DNA from: an uncultured Clostridia bacterium
GTDB lineage: Bacteria; Bacillota; Clostridia; TANB77; CAG-465
Length of the DNA stretch: 46,384 nucleotides
Direction of reading: 5' to 3'
Assembly (NCBI GenBank): GCA_947631415.1
Contig: CANRLG010000008.1
Location: 1-46,384, forward strand
Shown piece after piece: positions 6,714-21,700 of the stretch. A program made the translations under genes and the position numbers. How positions within the stretch are numbered: position 1 is the stretch's first letter; every line of letters begins with the position of its first letter. The notes under the pieces are model-generated. The model was not told the origin of the DNA and ran no database searches. It saw nothing but the letters and a program-made list of their open reading frames with translations.

Positions 6714-9700
6714 AGTTAAGAAAGATGTACCAATACTTGGAGTTATCTTAATAATTTTAATGCTAGTTATTGTTATGTCCTTGTTTATTTATTATTTAAA
6801 GTTTTCTAGAAAAGACCAAACAGAAAGAAAAGTAGTTATTAGTGTTATTGCTGTAATATTGCTTGGCATATTATTATTTTTCACTGTTAGAATTTTCAAT
6901 ACTCAAAAAAATCCAGATGTCAATAAGGATAATGAAGTAACTTATGATGATGCTAAAGAGATAATGGATTATTTACTTGAAATAAAAAATGTACAAGATG
7001 ATGAGAGTATAAAAGATAAAGACTTAAATAATGATGGAAAAATAACTGTAACTGATGTTGCTAAAGCAACTGAAGAAGCTACTGACCAAAAATACACGGG
7101 TAGCATAACAAGTCCAACACAAGAAAACAATAATGGAAGTGGTACACAGGAAAACAAACCACATAACCCAGAAAATCCAAGTAACCCTAGTAAACCAGAT
7201 AATCCTAATAATCCAGAAAATCCTAGTAAACCTGACACACCTCAAGAACCAGACACACCAATTAAGCCTGAAAATCCAAATTATGAAACAGAAATAGGTG
7301 GTTCTTTAGTAAGTAATTTTACTCCTAAAAAAGGTGAAGAAATTACTATAAACTTAAATATAGATTTAACACCATACACTCAAGTAGAATTTGTAATAAT
7401 TAATGGCATTAAATATCCTGTAAAGAAAGGTGAAGGAAATAATTACAGTGTAACTATACCAGCACCACAAAAGGCAGGAGTGCAAGATATAGTAATTGAG
7501 GGCGTTGTGTTAGATAATGGTAAAGAAGTAGAGGCAGAATATAAAATTACAGTTGATGTGTTAAAAGATAAACCAGAGATTAGTAATTTTGTAATTGATA
7601 CTCAAAAACAAATACCACAATTAACGGTTAATATTAAGGATAATGACTCTGCTATTAAGAGCAGTAAAGTTATTGTTACTGATGAACAAGGAAATGTTGT
7701 ATTTCAATCAGATGAGTTATTAAGTAATCAAGATAATATTTTTGCTTTAAATGGCTTAGAAAAAGATAAGAAATACAATGTAAAAGTTGAAGTAACTTAT
7801 GACTTAGACAGTGATGCTAGTGGAAATCCTGAAGATAATAGACATACTGATGTAATTTTCAGTAGAGATTTCACGCTATCAGCTGATTACGGATTTGAAG
7901 GAAGTAATTATACTATAACAGAAAAAGTAACAAAAGAAGATAAAGTTATAGTACAATTTGAAAACGCATATAACTCATACTATGATGTTGAATACGTTAT
8001 TATTGATGGCAATAAATATAAAGTAACCAAAAATGGTAATGTATATCAAGTGGAACTTGAAAAAGGCAAAAAAGGAAAAAATAGTATTGTTATAGAAGAA
8101 GTATTACTTGAAAATGGTGCAAAATACCAAGTAAATAAGCAATTAGACTATGTATATTTGAAGGATATTCCAGTTATTAGTGGAGTTGAAGTAGAATTTA
8201 AAGGCTCAAAAGTTACAGTTTCATTTGATAGTCAAGATGAAGATAACACTATAAAAGATGTAAAAGTATACTTGACTGATGAAAATGGAAATATAATTGA
8301 TGAAAAGACTTTAAAGCCTAATGAAACATTGGCGGAATTTGATGTTAACGAAGAAGGTTCATACAAAGTAAAAGTTGAAACAACTTATGACCTTGGTGAT
8401 GGTCAAGAGAGAACTACTGTTGTAGAGTACGAAAATGTAGTAAAACAACTACTACAAGTTTCAATTACAGATTGCAAATATAATAAGTATGTAGAAAAGG
8501 GACAACTAATAGAAGTTTCTTATGTAATTGAAACAAATACAAGTGATACAATTAGTAGTATTGTAGTAAACGGAGTAACATTACCAGCAATAAAAAATGG
8601 TGATGGAACATATACTGTAAAATTTAATGTACCAACAAGTTATGGAAAAGCAGAACTAAATGTAAATAAAGTTATATTTGAAAACGAAGGTGAAGTAGAT
8701 GTAACATATAATTGTGAATATGAAGTGTTAAAATCTATGAAACCTATAGTTGAAGGTATATCTGTAGTTGAAAAAGAAAATAAAGCAACTTTAGCATTTA
8801 ATATTCTAGATGAAGAAGATACATTTGTAAGTGGTAGAATTGTAGTAAAAAATACTGAAACTGATGAAAGTTATGAAATTTCATTTAATTCTGTTACTGA
8901 TACAGTACATGAACTAAAAAATATTAAAGAATTTCAAAATTATAGTGTTGAAGTATATATTACTTATGATTTAGATACAGATAAATTAGATAAAGCTAAT
9001 CAAAAAGAAGAATTACTTGGAAATAAGGAATTTGAGCTAATAGGAGATTTTGAATTTAACTTTTCTGATTTAAAAGTAAAAAATGTTGATAGACAGAAAA
9101 ATGTAGTTGTATTACAATTCAATGCTTCACTTGCACAGGAAGCTTCAGATAATTATTCTTTAAAAGAAGTTATGATTAATGGAGTTGCATATCAAGTAGT
9201 ATTAGATAGTAATACCGTTTATACAGTAGAAGTACCATTTACAAGTCCTGATAGACAAGAGCTTATAGTACAAGAAGCAATTTTAAATAATTCACAAGGA
9301 TTTGCAATTACAGAAAATAACAAGGTATTAGTGTTTAAAGATAAACCTGAGGCTATTGTTCGTAGCACAGTAGAACGTGAATTAGTAGATGGTCTAAGAA
9401 AAATTACAGCTTCACTACAATTAAATGATAAAGATAATACTATAGTTAAAGGCACATTATGTGCTAAATTAGTTGATGCAAAAGGTAATATTATAGATAA
9501 AATATCATTGACGGAAAATTCAACTGAAATAGTGTTTAGATCACAAAAAATATATGATGCTGGAACTTATACAGTTGAAGTATATTCAGATTATGACTTA
9601 ATAGATGGTTTAGAGCATAAAGAAGAAAAAATTGGAGAAGGTAAGGCTACAGTTGCTATTTACGCAACTATTGAAGATGCCAGAATTAATAAGTATTATG

Positions 9701-12700
9701 TACAAAAAGGTGAACAGTTACAAATAACTTATACAGTTAGTTCAAATACGCAAGAAAATGTGAGTGGAGTAATTGTAAATGGTGAAAATATAGCTGTAAC
9801 TAAAAATGAAGATGGAACATATACCGCAAATGTAGTTGCTCCAGATAAATATGGTACATTTGTATATGATACAACTAGACTTGTTTATACAAGTAATGAA
9901 CAACAAACTTCTGCAACTAATACATTAAAAGTTGATGTTTTAAGAACTGTAAAACCAAGTATTAGTGAACTTTCAATTAATGATGAAGATGCAGATAAAC
10001 CATTACTTAAGTTTAAAATCCTAGATGATGAAGAAACTTTTGTAAAAGGTAAAGTAATAATTACAGATAAACAAACTCAAGAAAAACAAGAAATAGAGTT
10101 TAGTTCTAAAGAAGACACTACTTTTGAGTTAAAAGATATTAAATCACTTAACGAATATAATGTAGAAGTTGAAATTACTTATGATTTTGACTCAGATAAA
10201 ACAGATACAACAAATCAAACAACAGAAACTTTAGCAAACTCTGTATTTTCAATTATTAAAGATTATAACTTTACACTTGAAAACTTTAAATTAGTAAAGG
10301 TTGATACTCAAAACAAACTAATAGAAGTATCTTTTGAGAGTGGAAATTCATCACAATATGTAGTAAATAAAGCTTATATAAATGGTATAGAATATGATGT
10401 AACAACTCAAGAAGATAATGTTTATACAGTTCAAATACCATATAATGATGAAACAAGACAGGAATTAGTGCTTGAAAAAGTTGAATTAGAAAATTTAAAA
10501 GAATTTGATAATCTACAACAAGACAGTATTTTAGTATTTAAGTATATTCCAACTACACAACTAAATTTAACACTTAATGATGAGAAAAATAGTATAAATG
10601 CTACATTTAGTATTGTAGATTTAGATAGTATTGTAACTGGAAGATATGCAAGATTATTAAAAGCTGATGGAAGTGTTACTGAAACTAAGTCAATGGATGA
10701 ATTTGCAAAAAATGTAGAATTTACTTCTGAAGAACCTTTTAAGGCAGGAGAATATACAGTACAAATTCTTGCAGATTTTGACAGAGTAGATGGAAAGATT
10801 CATAATCAAGAAGTTATAGCTACAGCAAATGTAACTGTACCATCTAATATAACGGTTACAAGTTTTAATTCAGAAAAATACTATGTAAATAAGGATGATA
10901 TTTTAAAATTAATTTTTGAAATTAGTTCAAATAAAGAAGAAAGTGTACAAACAGTTAAGGTAAATGGAGTTATTTCAACACCAAGAAAAATTTCAGATAA
11001 TAAGTACGAAATTAGTGTAAATACTCCAGACATTGCTGGTATATACGAATATTCATTAGAAGAAATAGTATTTGAAGATGAAGAAACAATAAGTGTAAAT
11101 AACACTGAAAAAGTAGACGTATTAAAAAATACAGTTCCAACAGTAAGTGGAGTAGCTATTACTACACAAAATGTAGATAAACCAGTTCTTTCATTTATAG
11201 TTTCTGATGATGAGGAAACTTTTGTTGCTGGCAGAATAGTTATAACCAATACTGAGAATAAGAAATCTCAACAAATAACATTTGACTCATTAGATAAATT
11301 AGAATTTGAATTAAGTGATGTTGAAGAATTTACAAATTATGAAGTGGAAATCTTTGTTACTTATGATTTAGACTCAAATAAGGGAGATACAGAAAATCAA
11401 CAAGAACAATCACTTGAAAAAGAGAATTTTGAAGTAATAGGTGAATATGACTTCTCATTGTCTAACTTAAGAGTACAAAAAGTAGACCTTGATAGAGAAG
11501 TGATAATACTTGAATTTGATAGTACAAATGCTTTAGAGGATAATTATGGACATCAAGATTATTATGTAAAAAGTGTTATTATAAATGATGTGGCTTATGA
11601 TATTAAGTCTAAAGACCAAGACACATATACAGTAGAAGTGCCATACACTCAAGAAGTTAGAACAGAACTTGTACTTCAAAAAGCAATTCTTAATAATTTA
11701 CAAGAGTTTACTGTTGATAAAGAAAATAGTGTAGTAGTATTTAAGTCTTTGTCTGCTATAGCAATAGCAACTGTTCAGCAAGATAATAAATCAATATCAG
11801 TAGATGTTAAATTTATTGATAATGATAATACACTTCAAAGTGCATATATAGTATTATTAGATGGACAAGGTAGAGAACTTTCAAGACAAAGTATAGATGG
11901 AGATTACGTTGCTACATTTAACTTGGATGAAGGTTATACAGCTGGAAATTATAGTGCTCAAGTAGTAGCTACTTTTGATATAGTAGATGGTAGAGAACAT
12001 AAAGATGAAGTAATTGCTACTGCAACAACTAGTGTTTTACCTACTGTAACTATTATTTCAAGTAAATCAGAAGAATATGTAAAGAAAGATGGACAAGTTC
12101 AAATAACATATACTTTAGATACAAATACAGATGTGGATGTAGATACTATTGTAGTAAATGACATAGCATATAATGCTGAAAAAGTAAGTGAAAATGTGTA
12201 TAAAGTAAATGTTAAAGCACCTAAAGAGGCAGGAGTTACAGATTTTAAAGTTACAAGAGTAAACTTTAAAGATGAAAATACTGCTCAAACAGAATATACT
12301 TCACAAATTGAAGTATTAAAGTCTATATTACCAACAATTAGTGAATTAGTAGTTGATGATACAAATGATAATCCAGTATTATCATTTACTGTAATAGATG
12401 AAGAAGATACATTTGTTAGTGGTAAGATTATCATTACTGATACTGAAAAAGGTGATACGACACAAATACCATTTGCTTCTAAAGAAAATACATCATTTGC
12501 TCTAAGCAATATAGAAAAATTCAAAAAGTATAATGTAGATATATATATTACTTATGACCTTGATACAAATAACGATTATACTGGAAATCAAGATACAGAA
12601 GTAATAAAAGATAGCTTTGAATTATTTGGAGATTATAAATTTACATTAGACAATTTAATAGTAAAAAGTATAGATAGACAAAGAAATGTTGCAATACTTG

Positions 12701-15700
12701 AATTTGTGAGCACAAATGCCTCAGAAGACAATGATGAATATAGCGATTATTATGTTAAAGAAGTAGAGATAAATGGACAAATATATACAGTAAGCAAAGA
12801 AGGTACAACTTATACAGTTGAAGTTCCATATACAAGTGAAACTAGAACTGAATTAGTTCTTCAAAAAGCAATATTAGATAATTTGAAAGAATTTACAGAT
12901 TTAACAAATAAGGTAGTAATATTTAAAGATAAGCCTAGTGCAAATATAGAGGCACGTGTAGAAGATGAGCAAAAGACAATTATTAGTGATATTACAATTA
13001 CAGATAATGATGAAGCACTATTAGATTTGACTGCTAAATTAGTAAATCCAAAAGGTGAAGTAATTGAAACAGTAGACATAGACAATGATGAAAAAACAGT
13101 AAGTTTCAAATCATTAGAGGGTGGAATATTTAAAGCAGGAGAATATAGAGTAGAATTGTATGCAGATTATGATATTAAAGATGGAATAACTCGTACAGAA
13201 AAAGAACTAATAGGCTATACAACAGTAAAAATTGCTACTAAAGCAAGTATTACAAGTGCACAAGTAGTAAACTATTATGTGGAAAAAGGTGGAAATGTTG
13301 AAATTAAGTATACCTTTACATCAAATAATGATAATGCACCAACAGGTGTAAATGTGGAAAATTCATTATATAGTTTAACTGCAAATGATGATGGAACGTA
13401 TACGGCTTCTATTCCTGCAATTTCAAGTGGATATGGTGTAACTAAACAAACTGTATCAGTTGCAATGTATGGTGAAGAAACGGTAACTTTAGACAGTACA
13501 GTTGATGCACAATACTATTTATTAAAAGCTAAACCAGTTATACAAAATTTTAAATTCAATGAATTTTCAAATAATCAAACTATAACATTTAACTTTATTG
13601 ATAGTGAAGATGCAATTATACAAAAAGCTACTATGGTTATTTTAGATGAAATGGGAGAAGAAGTTAAATCTTACGATATTGTAAAAGGCGAAAATACAAT
13701 ACAATTACAAGAGCTTTCTAATGGTAAATATAAGGTACAGGTAAAAGGAAGCTATGATTTAGATGATGATAAAGAAAATGAACAAAATAATTATTATCTA
13801 TCAGATATATTTGCAGAACAAGAAATTAATGTAATTTCAGATTATGAAGCAAAGATTAACATTGAAAATGTAGTAGTAGATACAGAAAATAATCAAGTAG
13901 TATTAACACTTGAAAGTAATAATATTGCTGGTTATGAAACTAAATTTGTCATAATAGATGAAAAAGAGTATGAAGCTGTTTTAGAAAACGGAAAATATAC
14001 TGTAAAAATTCCTTATGAAAAAGCAGAACATACTAACTATACTATTACAGGAGTAAAGGTAGAAAATGACATTGAACTTGAATTAGCACAAGAAAAGACT
14101 TTTGAAATATTTAAGGCTACTCCTAGTGCTAATGTAGAGGTTAAAGTTTCAGAAGATAATAAGAAAATTACAGCAACATTTAGCTTAACAGATGAAAATA
14201 AAGCTATTAAATCTTTATGTGCTAGATTATTAGATAAAGATAATCAGGTAGTAGAAACAAAAGAGATAGATAGTACACTTACTAGTGTGGAATTTGTATG
14301 TAGTGATAATGGAATATTTAAAGCAAAACAATATACAGTTGAAATTGGTGCAGATTATGAACTATTTGATGGCAGTACACATAACAGTAAAGAAACTATT
14401 GGTTCAAATACTACTCAAGTAGATATTCAAGCAACAGTAATTTCAGATACAGCAAGCAAATATGTTAATAAAAACACTAATTTAAAAATTGTATATGAAA
14501 TTTCTTCTAATACAAGTGAAGAACTTTCAAGTATTGTAGTAAACGGAAAAGAACTTCCTGCAACAAAGCTTGAAAATAACAAATATGAGGTAGAATATAC
14601 TTCATCAAAAGACTTTGGAGAAGAAGTTTTAAAAGTTGAAACACTTAAATATTCAAAAGATGTAAAAGTAACATATCAAAGTGAAATATATGTATTAAAA
14701 GATATACCAACTATTACTAACTATTCATTTAATGATGAGTATAAAAATGAAGTAATAACTTTTGATTTTGCTGATGCAGATAAAGCAATGATACAAAATG
14801 CACAGGTAATTTTGTATGATACAGACAAAAAATTAAATGTTATTCAAAGAGATGTTCAAGAAGGAACAAATACTATTGAATTAAATGATTTGGATAACGA
14901 CACTTATACATTAAAAATAGAAGGTAACTATGATTTAGATGAAGATAATGGTAATTCTTTAAATGAAGGTAATCTAAGTCAAATATTTGAGCCTAGAGAG
15001 ATAAAATTTATTAAAGATTATCAATTAAAATTTGACATTAAAAATGTAGAAGTTTTAAGAGATAGTAATAATGTAAAATTAACTCTTGAAAGTTCAAATG
15101 TTGCAAATTATCCACTTTCTTATGTAGTAGTAAACGGTAATAATTATCCAGTAGTAATTGAAGATGGTGTAACTTATGTGTTAATACCTTATGAAGCTCA
15201 AGAAAACCAAAATATTACAATTTCAAATGTAATATTACAAAACGGAGTAACTTTATCTGTTGAGAATGCCTCAGTTGAAATCTTTAAGGGAGCACCAAAA
15301 GTAGAAAACTTTAGTATTGATGTAAATGAAAATGATATAACAGTTAATTTTAAAGTAACTGATGAAGAAAATATCATGAAAAATGCAAAAATACTTCTTG
15401 TAGACTTTAAAGGTCAAACTGTTAAAGAGCAAGAAATTACAAGTGAATTTACTAGTGTTGAATTTAAAGATATTGAAAAAGCTGGAAGTTATACAGTTAA
15501 AATTGTAGCAGATTATGACAGTGTTGATGGACTTGAACATAAAGCAGAGGTATTAAAAGAAGAAACAACAAGTATTACAATAATAGCTAGAGTAGAAAAA
15601 GATAGTAAAAACGACTATGCAAATAAAAATTCTACATTAGAAGTTACGTATACTATTACTTCAAATACTGATGAAAAAGTTACAAAAATTAAGATTAACG

Positions 15701-18700
15701 ATATAGAATATGATGCTAGTGAAACTGAGGATGGCAAATATAAAGTAGAATACAAAACTTCTTCACAAGCTGGTGATGAAACACTAAAAGTAACTGAACT
15801 TAAATACCAAAATGATGAAGTTGTTAGTGTAGAATACTCATCTACTGTTGAAATTTTAAAAGATAAATTAACTATTTCAGAATTTAAAGTAGATACAACC
15901 TCAGAAAAAGCAAAGGTAACTTATACAGTAAATGACCCAGATAATAGCTTTGTAAGTGGTAGAATTATAATTAAGAATGTTAAAGATGAAACTGAAACAG
16001 AAATGGCAATTTCAAAGGATAAGTCAGAATATGAACTTGAACTTTTAGACCTTAACACATACAATATTATGCTTGAGATAACTTATGATTTAGATAAAGA
16101 AGCAGATAATAATTTGAATAAAACTACAGAAGTTTTAGCAAATGAAGATAATGTTGAATTTATCAAAGACTATAAGCTAGAAATAAGCGATTTAACTGTA
16201 GTAGAAGTAGAAAGAGATGTATTATTTAATGCTAAATTACAATTTAAGTCTACTAATGCATCTATATATGATGTTTATAGTGTAACTATTGATGGAAAAG
16301 AGCATGAAGTATATAAAGCAGATACATTAGATAATACTTATGAATTTGAATATCCATATACAAAAGATGGATTAGATAAGAGAAAAGAAATAACAATTAC
16401 TGCAATCACATTAACAAATAATAAGAAACTTGAATTAAGTGATAACTTATCAGTTGTAATATTTAAAAATCATCCTGTTGCTGAAAATATAGAACTAGAA
16501 AATATTGAAAATACAAAAATAAAAGCTACATTTAAAGTAACAGATGAGGATAAAACACTTACTTCTTTATATGCTGTCTTAAAAAATGAATTAGATGAAA
16601 CTATTGTGGAAGAGGAATTAGCAATAGATGCAAGTGAAGTTGAATTTAATGTTATGCAATCAGGAGTGCATAAAGTAGAAATTAGAGCAGACTATGAAGC
16701 GGTTGATGGTTTAACACATACTGATGAGCTTCTTGCAACAAGCAATAGTTCAGTAGAAGTAAAACCAGAAGTAACAATAGCTACTAATAATATTTCTGAA
16801 AAATATCCTGAAAAGAATGAAACAATAGAAATAACATATCAAATAGAGTCTAATACAATGAAGACACCAACTAAAGTAGTTTTAAACGAAAAAGAAGAAT
16901 ATGTTTTAACACCTGTTGATGAGAGTAGTAATTTATTTAAAATTTCTTATACTGCTTCTGATAATTCTCAAATAGAGAACTTAAAAGTTACAAATGTATA
17001 TTTTGGAGATGAGTTAGGTGTAGAGGTAACAAATTTTGAAGCTGATATAATTGAAGTATTAAAAACTATCCCTACAATAACTATAACTTCAACAGATATA
17101 CTAGAACAAAATGCAGTTGCTTTCGTTATTACTGTTAATGACCCAGATGGTGCTATGACTACAGGAAATGCAGTAGTTCATGACCAAGAAAAAATCCTTA
17201 CACAAGGTCAAAACAACTTTATTGTAACAAATATACATCCAGATGAAGACCATGTATTAAATGTAAAAGTTAAATATGATTTAGACTATAATACAATAGA
17301 AGAAGGTCAAAATGAAGGAACTGTTACAAAAGACCAAGAGTTTAGACTAGTGTCAGATTATTCACTTACAATAAAAGACCTTATGACATTTGATAAAACT
17401 GGTAAAGAGGAAACTTATTTTGATAAGAGTGAACAATTTGAATTAAGATTTAACTCAGATAACAAGACATCACTTGTACCAGAAAAAGTTACAGTACAAG
17501 ATATGAAAAATCCAGAGTCAAAAGGAATAGAGTATAATGTAAATTCTGTTCAGGAAGGAAGTCAACATAAATACTATGTAGATATAGTTGCAAATAGTGA
17601 GGCTGGAGAGCAAGAATTTAAGATAATTTCTGTAACACTTGATGGTTCTCGAATGATAGCAGAAGAAGACTTTAAGTCTGAAAATCCAACGGCAACTATT
17701 GAAGTTATGAAAGCTATTCCTACAATATCAGATTTTGTTGTTAATAATCATGAAAATAGTGTAACTGTAGAGTTTAACATAAAAGATGATGACAATGCAT
17801 TAAAAGAGAGCTATGTGATTTTAACTAATAAAGATGATGGTAGTCAAATAGGCAAAGAGAAAGTAAAAAACGGAAAGAATACTCATACTTTTGATAATCT
17901 AACACCTGGACAAAAATATATGGTAAAAGTTGAAAACAACTATGCAGTAACTAAAAATGGTCAAGTTCAAAATGATGTATTTAAAGAACAAGAGATAGAG
18001 ATTACTAAGAAAGAAGAATCTAATTTTAAAGCTAAAAATCTTGCAATTACTAAGAGAGTAAAGGCAGGTTCAAATGTAGTAATTACTTTTGAAAATAGCT
18101 TAATGTCATATATTGATGTAGACACTATAGTAATTGATGGCACAGACTATACAGTTAGCAAAGGAGATAATGGTATATACAGATTATCATTAGAGCCTAA
18201 AGATAAAGGTATAAACAAATTACATGTAGATATGGTAAAAATACAAGATAAAGAATTTGAAATTGACAGAAATTTATCTTATGTATATGAATTTGCAGAG
18301 CCTGTTGCTAAAAATGTTACTGAAATATCTGAGGATACTTCAACAAGTGAAGCAGTTATAACATATAACTTAGAAGATAAAGATAATTCAGTGGTAGGTC
18401 TAACAGCATATATGAAAAACAGTGCAGGTTCAGTTATAGCAACTAAAACTATAGAACTTGATGAGGAAGAAACAAAAACTGTAAGAATGGATCTTAGAAA
18501 AGTTAGTACGTATTCAATAGAACTTAAAGCAAATTGTGATATTGGTGATGGTGCAACTTTTGAAGAAAAAACATTGTTTGAACAGAAAAAGGAAACTAAG
18601 CCAAGAGTTACAATAGTTTCACAAGAGATAGATAAAGAATATGTAGAAAAGGGCGAGAACGTTACATTAACATTTAAGATAAATACTAACGTTGACCAAG

Positions 18701-21700
18701 AAGTTAAGAAAATTTCTATAGGTGATGAAAGCTATAAAGTTACTAAAGTAACCAAAGATGGTAAAGTAGTAGATGATACTTATTTAATAACAGTTCAAGC
18801 ACCAAATGAAACAGGAGTATTTGAACAAAGAATAGCAAGTATACAAATTGGTTCAAGTCTTGTAGACCAAATAGTATATCCAGGTGATATGGAGCCAGTA
18901 AACATTAAAGTGTTTAAGCAAAGACCAACAATAAGTCATTTTATAATAGATGAAAAAAATAATAAGCTATCATTTAATGTAAATGACCCAGATAGCTCAC
19001 TTGTGTCACCATATCCAAGCTTTGTAGTTAAACAAGGTGAAAGTGAACTTCATACTGAACAATTAAATAAGGGTGAAGCAAAATATGAATATAACTTAGA
19101 TACAATTAAAATGACTGGAACACAAAATGAGTATAATGTGGCAATAGATGTTACTTATGACTTAAGACCAGATGCTAAACACGAACAAAGTATTTTACAA
19201 CAATTATTTAGTGCAATAGCAAATGATGATACACCATCTGATGAGGAAGAAGACCCTAATGCAAAATATATTGTTACAGAAAATATTTTCAATGAAAACT
19301 ACAAATTAACTGGAGATATTGAATATAATTTAAAATTTAATGCGGGACTTGTAGGACCATTTACTTTAGGAGATTATCAAGCATTTTTCTTTGAATGTTC
19401 AACTGGTACAGAATATCAAGTATCGAAAGTAATTATTGATGGCAGAGAATATTCTGTAGAATGTTGCAAAGACAATGGTGATGGTACAAAAGATTATACT
19501 GGATATTATAAGGCATTTAGCGCAGAACAAGACCATATAACTTTTGAAAAGGTAATATTAGAAAATGGCGTAGCTTTAGATATTCCACATAATGATGGAT
19601 ATTCTTGGTGTATGATAGTTCAAACAGATCCAACATTTGTAATAAAAGACTTTATAGAAGATATAGACAAAGAAACGGTAACCTTTAAGTATAAATTAGT
19701 AGATAATGATGGAAAACTAGCAACAAATTTAACATTTACTCTTATGAACTCACAAGGTGGAGTAATTGGCACACAAGAAATTAATCCTAAAGACACTGAT
19801 ACAGTAGAATTTAAAGTTCCTTATCCACCAACATCAGTATATAAACTACAGGTTAGTGGTAGTCTATATGAAATACCAGGATATACAGGTTGGTTACGAC
19901 CTTGGATACCAATTTCAGATGAATTTCAATCAAGTGTTAACACATCAATACTAAGTAGTACAATAGAAAATAAATATCCAAACAAGAATGAAACATTCGC
20001 AATAGATTATGTTATTTCTAGTACAAAAGTAATAATTATAGATAAAGAAGACCATACAAATCAAAATAAAGCAGTAGGTATTACTACTCTTGTAATAAAT
20101 GGAAAAGACTATGATGTACAAGCATTAGAGGATAAATCAGAAACATATAGAATATACTATACTGCAAAAGAGGATGAGGGCATTGAAGATATAGTTGTTA
20201 CTCAAATTAAATTTAGTAATGGTGATGTAGAACAATTCAACCATGAAGACCAAGTAGAAGTATTAAAGACTACACCATATATTACAGACTTTAAAACGGT
20301 AAATAAACTTGCAGAGGGAAAAATAGAAGCTACATTTGTAGTAAATGACCCAGATGGTGTAATAAGCACAGATAACATTAAAGCAAAATTAGGTGAAGAA
20401 GAGAAGACTATAACTACTGGTTCAAATACTGTTGAATTTAATGTTAATACTGATACTTTACTAGATTTTCAAATATTAGCTACTTTTGACTTAGATGATA
20501 ACAAATTAAAAGATGAAACAAATGCTAATTATAATACTTATACAGATTATCCAATATTTGAAAGAAAAGTAATGCTAACAGGAGATTATAATGTTACATT
20601 TAGCAATGTTTCAACATTTAATAGTCAGTCAAAAGAAACTAATTATTTTGAGAAAAACGAAGATATAAAACTGGTATTTGATTGTGTAACCAGGGAAAAA
20701 GACTTATATCCAGAAAAAATTAAGATAGACTCACAAGAATATAGTATTTCTAAAGTTCCAGAAACAGAAAATACGTATGCGGTAACAATTCCTGGAAGTA
20801 ATGAAGCTAAGAAAATAAGTGCCAAAATAGAGGAAGTAACTTTAAATAGTGGTAATGTAGTAACAATAGAAAATCAAAAAGTAGATTATGAAATACTAAA
20901 AGACAATGTTAAAGTTACAGACTTCAAGTATAGTATTTTAACTAGTGATGCAGACACAATAGAGCTAAACATTAATGTTGAAGATTTAGATAATGCAAAT
21001 AAAAAGACTAGAGTAGAGATAATAGATGAATATGGTGCTAAAATAACTACTTCAAAAGATATACTTGATATTGGTGCAAATAATATTACTTTCAAAAAGA
21101 CTGAGGCAGAGAAATATACTGTATCTGTTTACTCAACTTATGATAGAGATTTAGATGAGGCTAATGAACAAAATTACCTTAATGATGTAAGAATTCATAA
21201 CCAAATAGTTTCATTAACTACTAGATATATTGAGATGAAAGATATAGTAGACATTAAGTTATATACTTTTGATGAACTTGGTAATGCTGTAAGAGTAGAT
21301 AGTTTGACAGAGGATAATATTAACGTAGTAGAAAACTGCTTAGTAGAAGTATCAATGAAGACTATATCAACATTTTACAGTAAGGTAACAAGTTATAAAG
21401 TGGAAGGAACTAAATTAAAACTTGTATTAGCATATACAGATGCAATGGTTTATACAGGTGAAGATGAGTTAAAACCACTTGAAGTAACACTAGATATTCT
21501 AGAAAATACTCAAGAATATGAGTATAGTGGCTCATTTAAGTCATTAGTTGAAAATATGAGAACACATAATACAAAAGACTATGTAATAAACTTAGATAAA
21601 GATTATGACATATCAGATTATGTAATACCAGATAATCAAAAAGCTGTTATAGATTTCGATTATAAAGGAACAATAAATGGAAATGGACATACAATTTCTA

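Noticed and set aside
7000-21300. CRISPR or other DNA-level repeat array in the long repetitive region
   Set aside because: The repeats are protein-level Ig-like modules in one open frame; there are no identical short repeats with spacers.
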